DNA of 38,291 nt from assembly GCF_902141845.1 (NCBI RefSeq), contig NZ_CABFPH010000051.1, forward strand, positions 1-38,291, given 5' to 3'. The notes below the pieces were generated by a model. The model had not been told where the DNA came from. It did no database searches and was given only the letters and a program-made list of their open reading frames with translations. Positions within the stretch are counted from its first letter, which is position 1, and each line of letters opens with the position of its first letter. The position numbers and the translations under genes are program-made. Below are positions 14,848-23,201 of the stretch, one piece after another. This stretch comes from Methylobacterium symbioticum (lineage in GTDB: Bacteria; Pseudomonadota; Alphaproteobacteria; Rhizobiales; Beijerinckiaceae).

Positions 14848-15822
14848 GTGCTGCGCAAATCCGCCCCCCTGCTCGTCCTCTTCGCGAGCGCCGTCCTGTC
14901 CCTGTCCGGGGCCGCCGCGCAGGAGCCGGCGGCGCGGCCCGCGCCGGACGGGGCCGTCCGCTTCGAGACGAGCAGCCCCCTCGTCTCCACCGAGTGGCTG
15001 GAGAAGAACCTCGACGCGAAGGGGCTGCGCATCGTCGAGGTCAGCGTCGAACCCGGCGTATTCGAGCGCGGCCACATCCCGGGCGCCCAGAACGTCGTCT
15101 GGCACACCGATCTCGTGGAGACTGTGAGCCGCGACATCGCCGGCCCGGAGAAGTTCGCCGCCCTCGTCCGCCGCCTCGGCATCGATCGGGACACGACCGT
15201 GGTGCTCTACGGCGACAACAACAACTGGTTCGCCGCTTGGGGCGCCTGGGTGCTGGCGCAGTACGGCCTCGTCGACAATGTCAAGCTCCTCGACGGCGGG
15301 CGCAAGAAGTGGGAGGCCGAGAAGCGGCCCCTCGACACCCGCAGCGCGGAGGTCGCCGCCTCGCGCTTCACGCCGCCGCCGGTCTCGCCGGCCCTGCGCG
15401 CCCGCTTCGGCGACGTGCTCGCGGTGGCCAAAAAGGAGCGCGACGAGCAGATCCTCGACATCCGCTCCCCCGACGAGTTCAGCGGCAAGATCATCGCGCC
15501 CCCCGGCGTGCAGGAACTCGCAATCCGCGCCGGGCACATCCCGGGCTCGGTCAACGTGCCCTGGGGCAAGGCGGTGAATGCGGACGGCACGATCAAGTCG
15601 CCCGCGGAGCTGAAGGCGCTCTACGCGGCGGCCGGCATCGACGGCTCGAAGCCGATCATCACCTCCTGCCGCATCGGCGAGCGCTCCAGCCATTCCTGGT
15701 TCGTGCTGAGCCGCATCCTCGGCTACCAGGTCCGCAACTACGACGGATCGTGGACGGAGTACGGCAATGCGGTCGGCGTGCCGGTAGTCAACCTCGCCGG
15801 GACGGTCTGGGGCGGCAAGTGA
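14848..15822 (+). CDS. Exported two-domain rhodanese (sulfurtransferase)
   Basis: A 324-residue thiosulfate/3-mercaptopyruvate-type sulfurtransferase. From the GTG at 14848, which has GGAG eight bases upstream, it begins with a signal peptide (LRKSAPLLVLFASAVLSLSGAAAQ). Two rhodanese domains follow (about 43-165 and 185-320): the first has GHIPGAQNVVW and YGDNNNWFAAWGAWVL and no catalytic Cys, the second has RAGHIPGSVNVPWGKAV and the active-site loop with Cys274 in SCRIGERSSHSWFVL. It should move sulfane sulfur in the periplasm from thiosulfate or a persulfide to an acceptor. Its stop overlaps the GTG of the YeeE/YedE gene, so the pair is one operon: periplasmic handling of sulfur followed by uptake. 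A longer in-frame start upstream lacks a leader. Confidence 0.9.
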   Translation: MLRKSAPLLVLFASAVLSLSGAAAQEPAARPAPDGAVRFETSSPLVSTEWLEKNLDAKGLRIVEVSVEPGVFERGHIPGAQNVVWHTDLVETVSRDIAGPEKFAALVRRLGIDRDTTVVLYGDNNNWFAAWGAWVLAQYGLVDNVKLLDGGRKKWEAEKRPLDTRSAEVAASRFTPPPVSPALRARFGDVLAVAKKERDEQILDIRSPDEFSGKIIAPPGVQELAIRAGHIPGSVNVPWGKAVNADGTIKSPAELKALYAAAGIDGSKPIITSCRIGERSSHSWFVLSRILGYQVRNYDGSWTEYGNAVGVPVVNLAGTVWGGK

Positions 15823-17069
15823 CGGAGCACGTCGCGGAGCGGGCTCCCCCGCTCCCCCGGGATTGGGCGGCCGCCGGCCTCGCCGGACGGGCGCTCCTGC
15901 ATAGAGGCCGACCTGTCGCCCTTGCCCTTGCCGTCGCCGCGGGGCTCGCCGGAGCGGCTTGGTGGCTCGCGGGCCAGCCCGGCGGTACCCGGCTCTCGCT
16001 CTCGCTCAGCTTCGGGGCGCTGTTCGGCTTCGTGCTCCAGCGCAGCCGATTCTGCTTCTACTGCCAGTGGCGCGACCTTCTGGTCCACGGCGACCCGCGC
16101 GGGATGCTTGGCATCCTGGCGGCGCTCGCTGCGGGCCTTGCCGGTTACGCGGTCGTCCTCGGCGCCTGGATGCCGGACCCCGCCGGCACACGTCTGCCGC
16201 CGGACGCGCATATCGGACCGGTCGGGCCGGTCCTCGTCCTGGCGGGCGCGGCGTTCGGCACCGGCATGGCCGTGTCAGGCTCCTGCATCAGCGCCCATCT
16301 CTACCGCCTCGGCGAAGGCTCGCCGACGGCGCCCTTCGCGCTCCTCGGCACGGGTGCCGGATTTGTTCTGGGCTTCGCCACCTGGAACCCGCTCTACCTC
16401 GCGAGCGTGTCCGAGGCGCCGGTGCTGTGGCTGCCGCGCCATCTGGGCTATGCCGGCAGTCTCGCCCTCTCGCTGGCCCTGCTCGCCGCCCTTGCCTGGC
16501 CGCTGCTGCGCCGCCTGCCCGAGCCGGCCCCGGCAGAATCCGGCCGCCATCGGCAGCCCCTGCGCGCGGTCTTCACCGGGCGCTGGCCGGTCTGGCTCGG
16601 CGGTCTTGCGGTTGGGGCGATCGGCACGCTGGCCTATCTGCGGGTCGGGCCTCTCGGCGTCACCGCCGAGATCGGCGGACGCTCCCGTCAGGCTGCGGGC
16701 GCCCTCGGCCTCCTGCCCGAGCGCCTCGAAGGGCTCGACACCTTCCGGGGCTGCGCCACGGCCGTCCGCGACGCGGTGCTGACCCCGAACGGGCTGTTCG
16801 TCGGCGGCCTCGTCCTCGCTGCCTTCGCCGCGGCCCTGGCGGCGGGGCAGTTCCGCCCGGCCTGGCCGAGCCGGGACCAGGCCGGGCGCGGCCTCCTGGG
16901 CGGCCTCCTGCTCGGCTGGGGTGCGATGACGGGACTCGGCTGCAGCGTCGGCACGCTGCTCTCGGGCATCATGGCGGGCGCCGTCTCCGGCTGGGTCTTC
17001 GGCCTCGCCATGTTCGCGGGTGCCGGCGGCACCCTGTGGCTCGGCCGGCGGACGGGGCTCGTCGCGTAG
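15819..17069 (+). CDS. YeeE/YedE (TsuA-type) thiosulfate/sulfur transporter
   Basis: A 416-residue polytopic membrane protein of the YeeE/YedE family, whose member TsuA imports thiosulfate by passing it along conserved cysteines. The cysteine sites are visible: Cys79 and Cys82 in QRSRFCFYCQWRD, Cys156 in VSGSCISAHLYRLGEGS, one in TFRGCATAV, and one in TGLGCSVGTLLSGI near the C-terminus; two internal repeats of membrane helices are apparent. The GTG start overlaps the rhodanese stop (GTGA). Coupling with an exported sulfurtransferase supports thiosulfate or sulfane sulfur as substrate. The gene ends nine bases from the stop of the convergent monooxygenase gene. Confidence 0.88.
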   Translation: MTEHVAERAPPLPRDWAAAGLAGRALLHRGRPVALALAVAAGLAGAAWWLAGQPGGTRLSLSLSFGALFGFVLQRSRFCFYCQWRDLLVHGDPRGMLGILAALAAGLAGYAVVLGAWMPDPAGTRLPPDAHIGPVGPVLVLAGAAFGTGMAVSGSCISAHLYRLGEGSPTAPFALLGTGAGFVLGFATWNPLYLASVSEAPVLWLPRHLGYAGSLALSLALLAALAWPLLRRLPEPAPAESGRHRQPLRAVFTGRWPVWLGGLAVGAIGTLAYLRVGPLGVTAEIGGRSRQAAGALGLLPERLEGLDTFRGCATAVRDAVLTPNGLFVGGLVLAAFAAALAAGQFRPAWPSRDQAGRGLLGGLLLGWGAMTGLGCSVGTLLSGIMAGAVSGWVFGLAMFAGAGGTLWLGRRTGLVA

Positions 17070-17078
17070 CGGCGAGGC

Positions 17079-18404
17079 TCAGGCGAAGAAACGGTTCGCC
17101 GGCCGCTTCAGGCCGAGATGGTCCCGCAGCGTCGTGCCCGCGTATTCGGTGCGGAACAGGCCGCGCCGCTGCAATTCCGGCACCAGCGTGTCGACCACGT
17201 CGTCGAGCCCCTGTGGCACGAAGGGGAACATCACGTTGAAGCCGTCGCAGGCGCGCGTCTCCAGCCATTCCTCCATGCGATCGGCGACCTGGGCGGGCGT
17301 GCCGACCATCTGCAGGCCACCATAGCCGCCGACCCGGCGCGCGAGGTCGCGGACCGTGGCGCCGGTCCGGCGCGCGTAGTCGACGATCTGGGCCTGACCG
17401 CTCTTGCTGGCATTCGTCTCGGGGATCTCGGGCAGAGGCGCGTCGAGGTCGAAGCCCGAGGCATCGACGCCGAGGCGCACCGAGAGGTTGGCGAGGCCGC
17501 TATCGGGATGGACGAGGTCGTCGAGGCGCGCCTTCTTGGCCCGGGCCTCGTCCTCCGTTTCGCCGAGCACCACGAAGCAGCCGGGCAGGATCTTCAGCTG
17601 CTCGGGGTCGCGCCCCGCCGCCGGCATCCGGCCCTTCACGTCGGCGTAGAAGGCCTGCGCCGCCTCGAGCGTCGAGCCGGACCCGAACACCATCTCGGCC
17701 GTCTCGGCCGCGATCTGACGCCCGGCCTCCGACGCGCCGGCCTGCACGATCACCGGCCAGCCCTGGACCGGCCGCGCGATGTTGAGCGGACCTTTGACCT
17801 TCAGGAAGTCGCCCCGGTGATCGAGGACGTGCATCCGGGCGGGGTCGAAGAACAGGCCGCTCGCCTGATCCATTTGGAAGGCGTCGTCGGCGAAGGAATC
17901 CCACAGGCCGGTCACCACGTCGAAGAACTCGCGGGCGCGGGCGTAGCGCACCGCGTGATCGAGATGCGCGTCGCGGCCGAAGTTCAGCGCCTCATCCGGG
18001 TTCCCCGAGGTGACGAGGTTCCAGCCGGCGCGGCCCTTGGAGATGTGGTCGAGCGAGGCGAACTTGCGGGCGACGTGGTAGGGCTCGTTGTAGGTGGTCG
18101 AGGCCGTCGCGATCAGGCCGATGCGCTCGGTCAGCACGGCGAGCGCCGGCAATAGGGTGAGCGGATCGAACGAGGTCACGGTGGCCGAGCGGCGCAGCGC
18201 CACCTTTGGCATGTTCATTACCGCGAGATGGTCGGCCATGAAGAAGGCGTCGAACTTCGCGGCCTCCAGGCGCCGGGCGAAATGCGCCAGGTGCTCGAAG
18301 CTGAAATTCGCGTTCGGGTAGCCGCCGGGATAGCGCCACCACGCGGTGTGGATCCCGATGGGGCGCATGAAGGCGCCGAGATGCAGGTGGCGGTCCCGGC
18401 TCAT
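17079..18404 (-). CDS. NtaA/DmoA-type FMN-dependent LLM monooxygenase, copy 1
   Basis: A 441-residue enzyme of the NtaA/SnaA/DszA/DmoA subfamily of LLM monooxygenases. Family features are the opening HLGAFMRPIGIHTAWWRYPG, KFDAFFMADHLAV, the long active-site block GLIATASTTYNEPYHVARKFASLDHISKGRAGWNLVTS (cited by landmark, bases 17990-18100), WPVIVQAGASEAGRQIAAETAEMVF and the C-terminal DGFNVMFPFVPQGLDDVVDTLVPELQRRGLFRTEY. Relatives use FMNH2 to oxidise dimethyl sulfide, dibenzothiophene sulfone, nitrilotriacetate or EDTA; the substrate here is not known. Start ATG 18404 has GGAG about ten bases upstream. It is divergent from an Lrp/AsnC regulator across a 518-base gap, which suggests control by that protein. 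Confidence 0.9.
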   Translation of the reverse strand: MSRDRHLHLGAFMRPIGIHTAWWRYPGGYPNANFSFEHLAHFARRLEAAKFDAFFMADHLAVMNMPKVALRRSATVTSFDPLTLLPALAVLTERIGLIATASTTYNEPYHVARKFASLDHISKGRAGWNLVTSGNPDEALNFGRDAHLDHAVRYARAREFFDVVTGLWDSFADDAFQMDQASGLFFDPARMHVLDHRGDFLKVKGPLNIARPVQGWPVIVQAGASEAGRQIAAETAEMVFGSGSTLEAAQAFYADVKGRMPAAGRDPEQLKILPGCFVVLGETEDEARAKKARLDDLVHPDSGLANLSVRLGVDASGFDLDAPLPEIPETNASKSGQAQIVDYARRTGATVRDLARRVGGYGGLQMVGTPAQVADRMEEWLETRACDGFNVMFPFVPQGLDDVVDTLVPELQRRGLFRTEYAGTTLRDHLGLKRPANRFFA

Positions 18405-18922
18405 GCGTGCTGTCTCCGGTCTCTCATGGGCGCAAGTCGATCAGATCGGGCCGGCCTGCGCGTTCGACATGGGCGGTTCGCGGCGACCGCCTGAGTGCGG
18501 GATACTTCCGGGATGTCATCATGCAGCTTCGCCAGCGCGGCGGCAGCCTGGATCGCTGGGCCGTCATCGCATCGTGGCTGCGGATCAAGCGCAGGACGCT
18601 ACAGGGCCGACGAAAAATTTGCCAGCGGTTCAGATGCCAGTCAACGAAATGTTCATTTCAAGAGAATCCCTGACCGGGGGTTATCGATCTCGTTTCAGCT
18701 TGCAACAGAGGAGTTTTATCTGTCTGAGCTTGATGACAATGACGGCTCCGATTTGTAAGGCCGCGCCGAATCCGCAAATCCATCTCGATTCGGCCTTGTC
18801 GCTTGGAGGATTTATTCTCTATACCGAGCCATGCGTTTTGGCATTCGTTGGCGTCACATCCGGGCGGCGACCGGCATCGTTCTCGTCAAGCGGACGATGC
18901 GCTTCCTGGCACTGGAGACCTC
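18405..18922. other. 518-base divergent intergenic region
   Basis: No gene is recognised between the monooxygenase and the Lrp/AsnC gene. The part from about 18610 to 18820 is richer in A and T and includes a small inverted repeat, so it probably holds the promoters and regulator sites of both genes. Confidence 0.55.
18646..18659. promoter_or_regulatory. Inverted repeat, candidate Lrp/AsnC-type site
   Basis: GAAAT and ATTTC form a perfect inverted repeat around GTTC in the divergent region between the LLM monooxygenase and the Lrp/AsnC regulator. AT-rich imperfect palindromes of about 15 bp are usual for that family. The assignment rests on location and form only. Confidence 0.35.
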
Positions 18923-19420
18923 GTGGATTCGATTGACCTGAAGATCCTGGCACTGCTTCAGACGGACGCGACGCTGTCGATCGCCGCGATCGGCGAGCGG
19001 GTGGGCCTGTCGCAGACGCCGTGCTGGAAGCGCATCCAGCGCCTGGAAGCGGATGGGGTGATCGACCGGCGGGTGGCCGTGCTCGATCCGGTCAAGCTCG
19101 GCCTCGGCCTGACGGTGTTCGTCTCCATCGAGACCGCCGACCATTCGCGCGACTGGCTGGAGCGCTTCGCCGAGACCGTCGCCTCCATGCCGGAGGTGCT
19201 GGAATTCTACCGGATGGCCGGCGACGTCGACTACATGCTGCGCGTGGTGGTGGCCGACATGCAGGCCTACGACGCCTTCTACAAACGGCTGATCGCCACG
19301 CTGCCGCTCAAGAACGTCACCTCGCGCTTCGCCATGGAGAAGGTGAAGTCAACCACCGCCCTGCCCCTGCCCGTGGCGACCTCGGCGCGGCATTCGCCGC
19401 GATTGGCTGCTGGCGCGTGA
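18923..19420 (+). CDS. Lrp/AsnC-family transcriptional regulator
   Basis: A 165-residue regulator. The N-terminal winged helix-turn-helix is clear: DSIDLKILALLQTDATLSIAAIGERVGLSQTPCWKRIQRLEADGVI (residues 2-47, cited as landmark), followed by the linker DRRVAVLDPVKLGL and the RAM ligand-binding domain with EVLEFYRMAGDVDYMLRVVV and ending LPLKNVTSRFAMEKVKSTTALPL. Family members respond to amino acids or related small molecules and often control a divergent gene. I chose GTG at 18923, with GGAG six bases upstream; an upstream in-frame start would add 40 residues without similarity. The likely target is the divergent NtaA/DmoA-type monooxygenase, possibly also the following MBL-SCO genes 124 bases downstream. 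Confidence 0.9.
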   Translation: MDSIDLKILALLQTDATLSIAAIGERVGLSQTPCWKRIQRLEADGVIDRRVAVLDPVKLGLGLTVFVSIETADHSRDWLERFAETVASMPEVLEFYRMAGDVDYMLRVVVADMQAYDAFYKRLIATLPLKNVTSRFAMEKVKSTTALPLPVATSARHSPRLAAGA

Positions 19421-19544
19421 GCTGATATGGTCGTCTGCCAAAGCTTGGGGCTCGGTTTAAATTCGGATTTCCGGCCCCTGGAAGTCTACAAGATCTTATA
19501 CATCGCTGCATTCATCGCCCTCTTGGTTGTAGGAGCATAGCAGG

Positions 19545-20663
19545 ATGGTCGGTAATCTTGATCGGCGCGGCTTTCTCCGGGCCTCCGCGGGCTTCGCGGC
19601 CGGCGCAGCCGCAGGCTTCACCTGTGTCGAGGTTGCGCGTGCGGCCCCGATCGAGATTCCGACCGTCGACAGGTTGAGCCTGCGCGTGTTGATCGACTCG
19701 GCGCACGATCAGTTCCTCAAGCCGAGCACCGTCCAGGGCGTGGTGCATCAGCCGCCGGGCAGCGGACGCGGGAGCAACTACCGCAAGGTGCTCCACAACC
19801 AATGGGGCCTCTCGCTCTTCGTGGAATCGCAGCGCGCGGACGAGGCGCGGACGATCCTGCTCGACTTCGGCTACAGCCCGGACGCGCTGCTCAACAATAT
19901 CGAGATTCTCAAGGTCGACCCGACCAAGGTCGACGCCCTCATCGTCAGCCACGGCCATCACGACCATTACGGCGGCCTGACGGGCTTCCTCGACCGCTAC
20001 CGGAGCGCGCTCAGGCCCGACCTCAAGCTCTATGCCGGCGGCGAGGACAATTTCTGCCATCGTCTCTCCCCGAGCGGGGTGCAGGGTCAGTTCACGGATT
20101 TCGGCCAGCTCGACCGCCGCGACCTGACCGCGCAGAAGGTGACGACCGTGCTGTGCGAGGCGCCGACCGTCGTGGCCGGCCATGCCTTCACCACCGGGCA
20201 GATCAAGCGCACATCGATCGAGCGGATCCTGCCTAACACTTTCGTCGAGCGCGGCATCAAGGACGGGCTCGGCTGCGATGCGAGCCACTACTCGGCCGCC
20301 GAGCTCCAGGGCAAGATCATCCCGGACGAGCACGTCCACGAGCACGCGACCTGCTTCAACGTGAAGGACAAGGGGCTGGTGGTGATCAGCTCCTGCGGCC
20401 ATGTCGGGATCGTCAACTCGGTCCTGCAGGCCCGCGCGGTCTCCGGCATCGACAAGGTGCACGCCATCGTCGGCGGCTTCCATCTCGGGCCCGCGCCGAA
20501 GGACTACCTCACGCAGGTTGTCGCGGAGGTCCGGAAGCTCGAGCCCGACGTCGTCATCCCGATGCATTGCAGCGGGCTCAATTTCGCGCTGGAGGCTCAG
20601 GCCCAGATGCCGGCCAACGTGCTCGTCCCGACGACGGGCAGCCGCCTGACTTTCGGTGCATAG
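19545..20663 (+). CDS. Tat-exported MBL-fold hydrolase (COG1237-like)
   Basis: A 372-residue metallo-beta-lactamase-fold protein. The N-terminus has a twin-arginine signal (DRRGFLRASAGF, hydrophobic GFAAGAAAGF, cleavage near ARA-AP at about residue 33), so it should be folded and metallated before export to the periplasm. The metal motif HGHHDH is at about residues 136-141, with further candidate ligands in EHVHEHATCFN, SSCGHVGIVN and the C-terminal IPMHCSGLNF. The overall arrangement resembles the COG1237 group of MBL proteins named after a methanopterin-related synthase, a name that need not reflect function. The next gene, an SCO protein, starts inside its last codons, implying coupled expression. 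Substrate is not known; a periplasmic sulfur or phosphate ester is possible from context. Confidence 0.85.
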   Translation: MVGNLDRRGFLRASAGFAAGAAAGFTCVEVARAAPIEIPTVDRLSLRVLIDSAHDQFLKPSTVQGVVHQPPGSGRGSNYRKVLHNQWGLSLFVESQRADEARTILLDFGYSPDALLNNIEILKVDPTKVDALIVSHGHHDHYGGLTGFLDRYRSALRPDLKLYAGGEDNFCHRLSPSGVQGQFTDFGQLDRRDLTAQKVTTVLCEAPTVVAGHAFTTGQIKRTSIERILPNTFVERGIKDGLGCDASHYSAAELQGKIIPDEHVHEHATCFNVKDKGLVVISSCGHVGIVNSVLQARAVSGIDKVHAIVGGFHLGPAPKDYLTQVVAEVRKLEPDVVIPMHCSGLNFALEAQAQMPANVLVPTTGSRLTFGA

Positions 20664-21327
20664 CACCGACCGGTCCGCGCCGCGTCGACTCCTGAATCCG
20701 CGTCGCGGGGCGGGAGCCGCGGCGCTTGCCGCCTGCGCACTCGGCCTCCTCGTGGCGCTGGCCCGCGCCGAGGAGGCGCCGCGCCGGTCCGCGGCCGAGC
20801 TGATGGACGTGCTGATGTGGAACCGCGAGCCGGTCGGCGGCCCGTTCGCGCTTGTCGATCACGAGGGCCGGCCGCGCACGGATGCCGACTTCCGCGGCAA
20901 GCTGCTGATCGTCTATTTCGGCTTCACCGCCTGTCCCGACATCTGCCCGACGGACCTGATGGAGGTCGCCCGGGCCCTGACGCTTCTGGGCGCGGAGGCG
21001 GAGCGGGTCCAGGCGGTCTTCGTCACGCTCGATCCGGAGCGCGACTCTCCAGCCCATCTCGCTGCGTACCTGCAGAGCTTTCATCCCGCCCTGGTTGGGC
21101 TGACCGGCAGCCCGGACGCGATCCGACGCATGGCGGACGCCTACAAGGTCTATTTCGCGAAGGCCGAGGGCGCGGACGGGAACGGCACCATCGAGCACTC
21201 GGCCTTCGTCTATCTGATGGACCGGTCCGGTGCCTATCTCGGCTTCTTCCCTCCTGGCACCTCGGCCGAGCGGATGCTGACCATCATCCGCCCTCAGCTG
21301 GCGGCGGAGCGTCCCGGGACCCGGTAG
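20656..21327 (+). CDS. SCO1/SenC-family copper-binding thioredoxin-fold protein
   Basis: A 223-residue SCO protein. After a basic N-terminus a hydrophobic segment (GAAALAACALGLLVALARA, about residues 20-38) acts as signal or anchor, placing the domain in the periplasm. The copper site is complete: Cys93 and Cys97 in FTACPDICPTDL and His181 in IEHSAFVYLMD. SCO proteins deliver copper to cytochrome oxidase CuA or act as thiol-disulfide oxidoreductases. The start is a GTG at 20656 overlapping the end of the MBL gene by eight bases, an uncommon partner for SCO; no cytochrome oxidase gene is here. Its 3' end overlaps the convergent monooxygenase by 34 bases. Confidence 0.9.
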   Translation: MHSTDRSAPRRLLNPRRGAGAAALAACALGLLVALARAEEAPRRSAAELMDVLMWNREPVGGPFALVDHEGRPRTDADFRGKLLIVYFGFTACPDICPTDLMEVARALTLLGAEAERVQAVFVTLDPERDSPAHLAAYLQSFHPALVGLTGSPDAIRRMADAYKVYFAKAEGADGNGTIEHSAFVYLMDRSGAYLGFFPPGTSAERMLTIIRPQLAAERPGTR

Positions 21328-22682
21328 GCGGCACCCGGATGGCTGGCCTTCAGATGCGGACCGGCGCCGGGGAACAGCTTCTCGCGCAGCGTCCCCTCGC
21401 GATAGGCCGTCTTGAAGGCGCCGCGCGCCTGCAGTTCCGGCACGACCAGATCGACAAAGGCCTCCAGCGTCTCCGGCGCGACCACGCGGGTGAGGTTGAA
21501 GCCGTCGATATCCGCGGCCTCGGCCCAGTCGATGAGCGCGTCGGCGACCTCGCTCGGCGAGCCTACGATGAAGGGGGCGCGTGCCCCGCGCGGGCCGAAC
21601 TCGGCGAAGTCGGCCAGCGTGAAGGGCCGCTCGCCCGGTGCGGTCAGGTTCTCGACGAGCGACTGCATCGCGTTGGTCGCCTGATAGGCCAGCGGCTCGT
21701 CGGGCCTCAGCCCGGCGAGGTCGATCCCTGTCCAGCCTGAGACGAGGGCGTATTGCCCTTGCGCGTCGAGATAGCGGGCGTACTCGTCCCGCAGGTCCAG
21801 CGCCTCGGCCCGGGTCGGCGCCACGATCACCGTGGCGCCGAGGAACATGCGGATGTCGCGCGGGTCGCGCCCGGCGGCACGAGCGGCCTCGCGGATGCTG
21901 CGGACGGCGCGCGCCGCCACTGCCTTGCTGTGGCCGTTGAGGAAAATCGCCTCGGCATGGCGGGCCGCGAACAGGCGTCCGCGTGACGAGGTGCCGGCCT
22001 GGTAGAGGACCGGGCTCCGCTGCGGCGAGGGCTCGCTGAGGTGCCGCCCGTCGACCCGGTAATAGGGCCCCTCATGGCGCACGCGGTGCACCCGGGCCGG
22101 ATCGCTGAACACGCCGCTCTCCGCGTCGCGCAGCACCGCGCCCGCCTCCCAGCTCCCCTCCCAGAGCTTGTAGGCAGCCTCAAGGAAATCCTCTCCCGCC
22201 TCGTAGCGGACATCGTGGGCACGCGCCTCGGCGAGACCCATGCCACGCGCCCCGCTCTCGAGATAGCCGGTCACGATGTTCCAGCCGACACGGCCGCCGG
22301 TGAGCTGGTCGAGGGTCGAGACGCGGCGGGTGAAGGTGAAGGGGTGCTCGTAGGTGAGGTTGGCGGTGACGCCGAATCCGAGATGATGTGTCGCCTGAGC
22401 CATCGCCGGCACGAGGAGGAACGGGTCGAGGTTCGGCGCCTGTGCCGCGCGGGCGAGCGCCGTCTCGGCGCTGCCGCCATAGACGTCGTACTGGCCGATC
22501 ACGTCGGCGAGGAAGACGCCGTCGAACAGCCCGCGCTCGGCCGTGCGGGCGAGGGAGACCCAATAATCGAGGCTGTTGTAGGCGGCGCTCGCATCCCGCG
22601 GATGCCGCCACAGCCCCGCCCAGGTATGGCCAGGCGCAGCCATCTGGAAGGCGTTCAACAACAATTCGCGGTGCCGGGACAT
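21294..22682 (-). CDS. NtaA/DmoA-type FMN-dependent LLM monooxygenase, copy 2
   Basis: A 462-residue member of the NtaA/SnaA/DszA/DmoA subfamily, clearly different from the one at 17079. It has LLLNAFQMAAPGHTWAGLWRHP, GLFDGVFLADVIGQYDVYGG, the block LTYEHPFTFTRRVSTLDQLT with GRVGWNIVTGYLESGARGMG, SPVLYQAGTSSRGRLFAARHAEAIF, and the C-terminal DGFNLTRVVAPETLEAFVDL. These are typical of enzymes oxidising sulfides, sulfones or aminopolycarboxylates with FMNH2. I chose ATG 22682, where similarity begins; a start 114 bases upstream adds only low-complexity sequence. It is divergent, across 519 bases, from the five-gene peptide-type ABC transporter, which may import its substrate. Confidence 0.9.
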   Translation of the reverse strand: MSRHRELLLNAFQMAAPGHTWAGLWRHPRDASAAYNSLDYWVSLARTAERGLFDGVFLADVIGQYDVYGGSAETALARAAQAPNLDPFLLVPAMAQATHHLGFGVTANLTYEHPFTFTRRVSTLDQLTGGRVGWNIVTGYLESGARGMGLAEARAHDVRYEAGEDFLEAAYKLWEGSWEAGAVLRDAESGVFSDPARVHRVRHEGPYYRVDGRHLSEPSPQRSPVLYQAGTSSRGRLFAARHAEAIFLNGHSKAVAARAVRSIREAARAAGRDPRDIRMFLGATVIVAPTRAEALDLRDEYARYLDAQGQYALVSGWTGIDLAGLRPDEPLAYQATNAMQSLVENLTAPGERPFTLADFAEFGPRGARAPFIVGSPSEVADALIDWAEAADIDGFNLTRVVAPETLEAFVDLVVPELQARGAFKTAYREGTLREKLFPGAGPHLKASHPGAAYRVPGRSAAS

Positions 22683-23201
22683 GGTGGGTTCCGTGGAGCG
22701 TTGGTCGTACCGGGGGGCTTGAGAGGAGGCGCCGTGCTGCCGGGATCTCGGGCGCTGTGGCGCGCTCGAACGTATTCGCGTAGACGCTCCGGTCAACTAG
22801 AACGTTGTTTTTCATTTTTGCCGCCGCGTAGAATGAATAGACTCTAATGTCGAATGTGGAAAATGACTTGTGCTTTCTAGTGATTAGGATAAAGATCGAG
22901 ATCCAAAAATCATAAGGAGAAAATTTTCAGACAGAAAGATCGTCTAAAGTTTCGGGACGTGAGAGCAAGGTCGCTTATCAGCGGGTGAGCGCGCAAGAAG
23001 ATCGATTTTCATGCAGAAGTATGTTCTAATTCGAATGCAATTTCTGGCATTATCATCCAAATATCAGGATCATTCCACCGAGGCCGTAAATATGAATCTC
23101 GCTGATCTTCTGGAAGTGCGGATTTGTTCTGTTTATAGAACGCCACCACGGGGTGCATTCGACGGCGGAGAGCCGGGCGCACGCCCGTCGGGAGCGGCGA
23201 G
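22683..23201. other. 519-base divergent intergenic region
   Basis: No gene is recognised here. The stretch from about 22795 to 23145 is markedly AT-rich compared with everything around it, with many A/T runs, and must contain the promoters for the minus-strand monooxygenase and the plus-strand ABC transporter. A small imperfect dyad (TTCTG...TAGAA) lies at about 23131-23144. No consensus promoter or known operator was identified. Confidence 0.55.

Noticed and set aside
14994..15818. Upstream extension of the YeeE/YedE reading frame
   Set aside because: It lies in the rhodanese gene in another frame and is Arg/Gly-rich; the GTG at 15819 that overlaps the rhodanese stop begins the family similarity.
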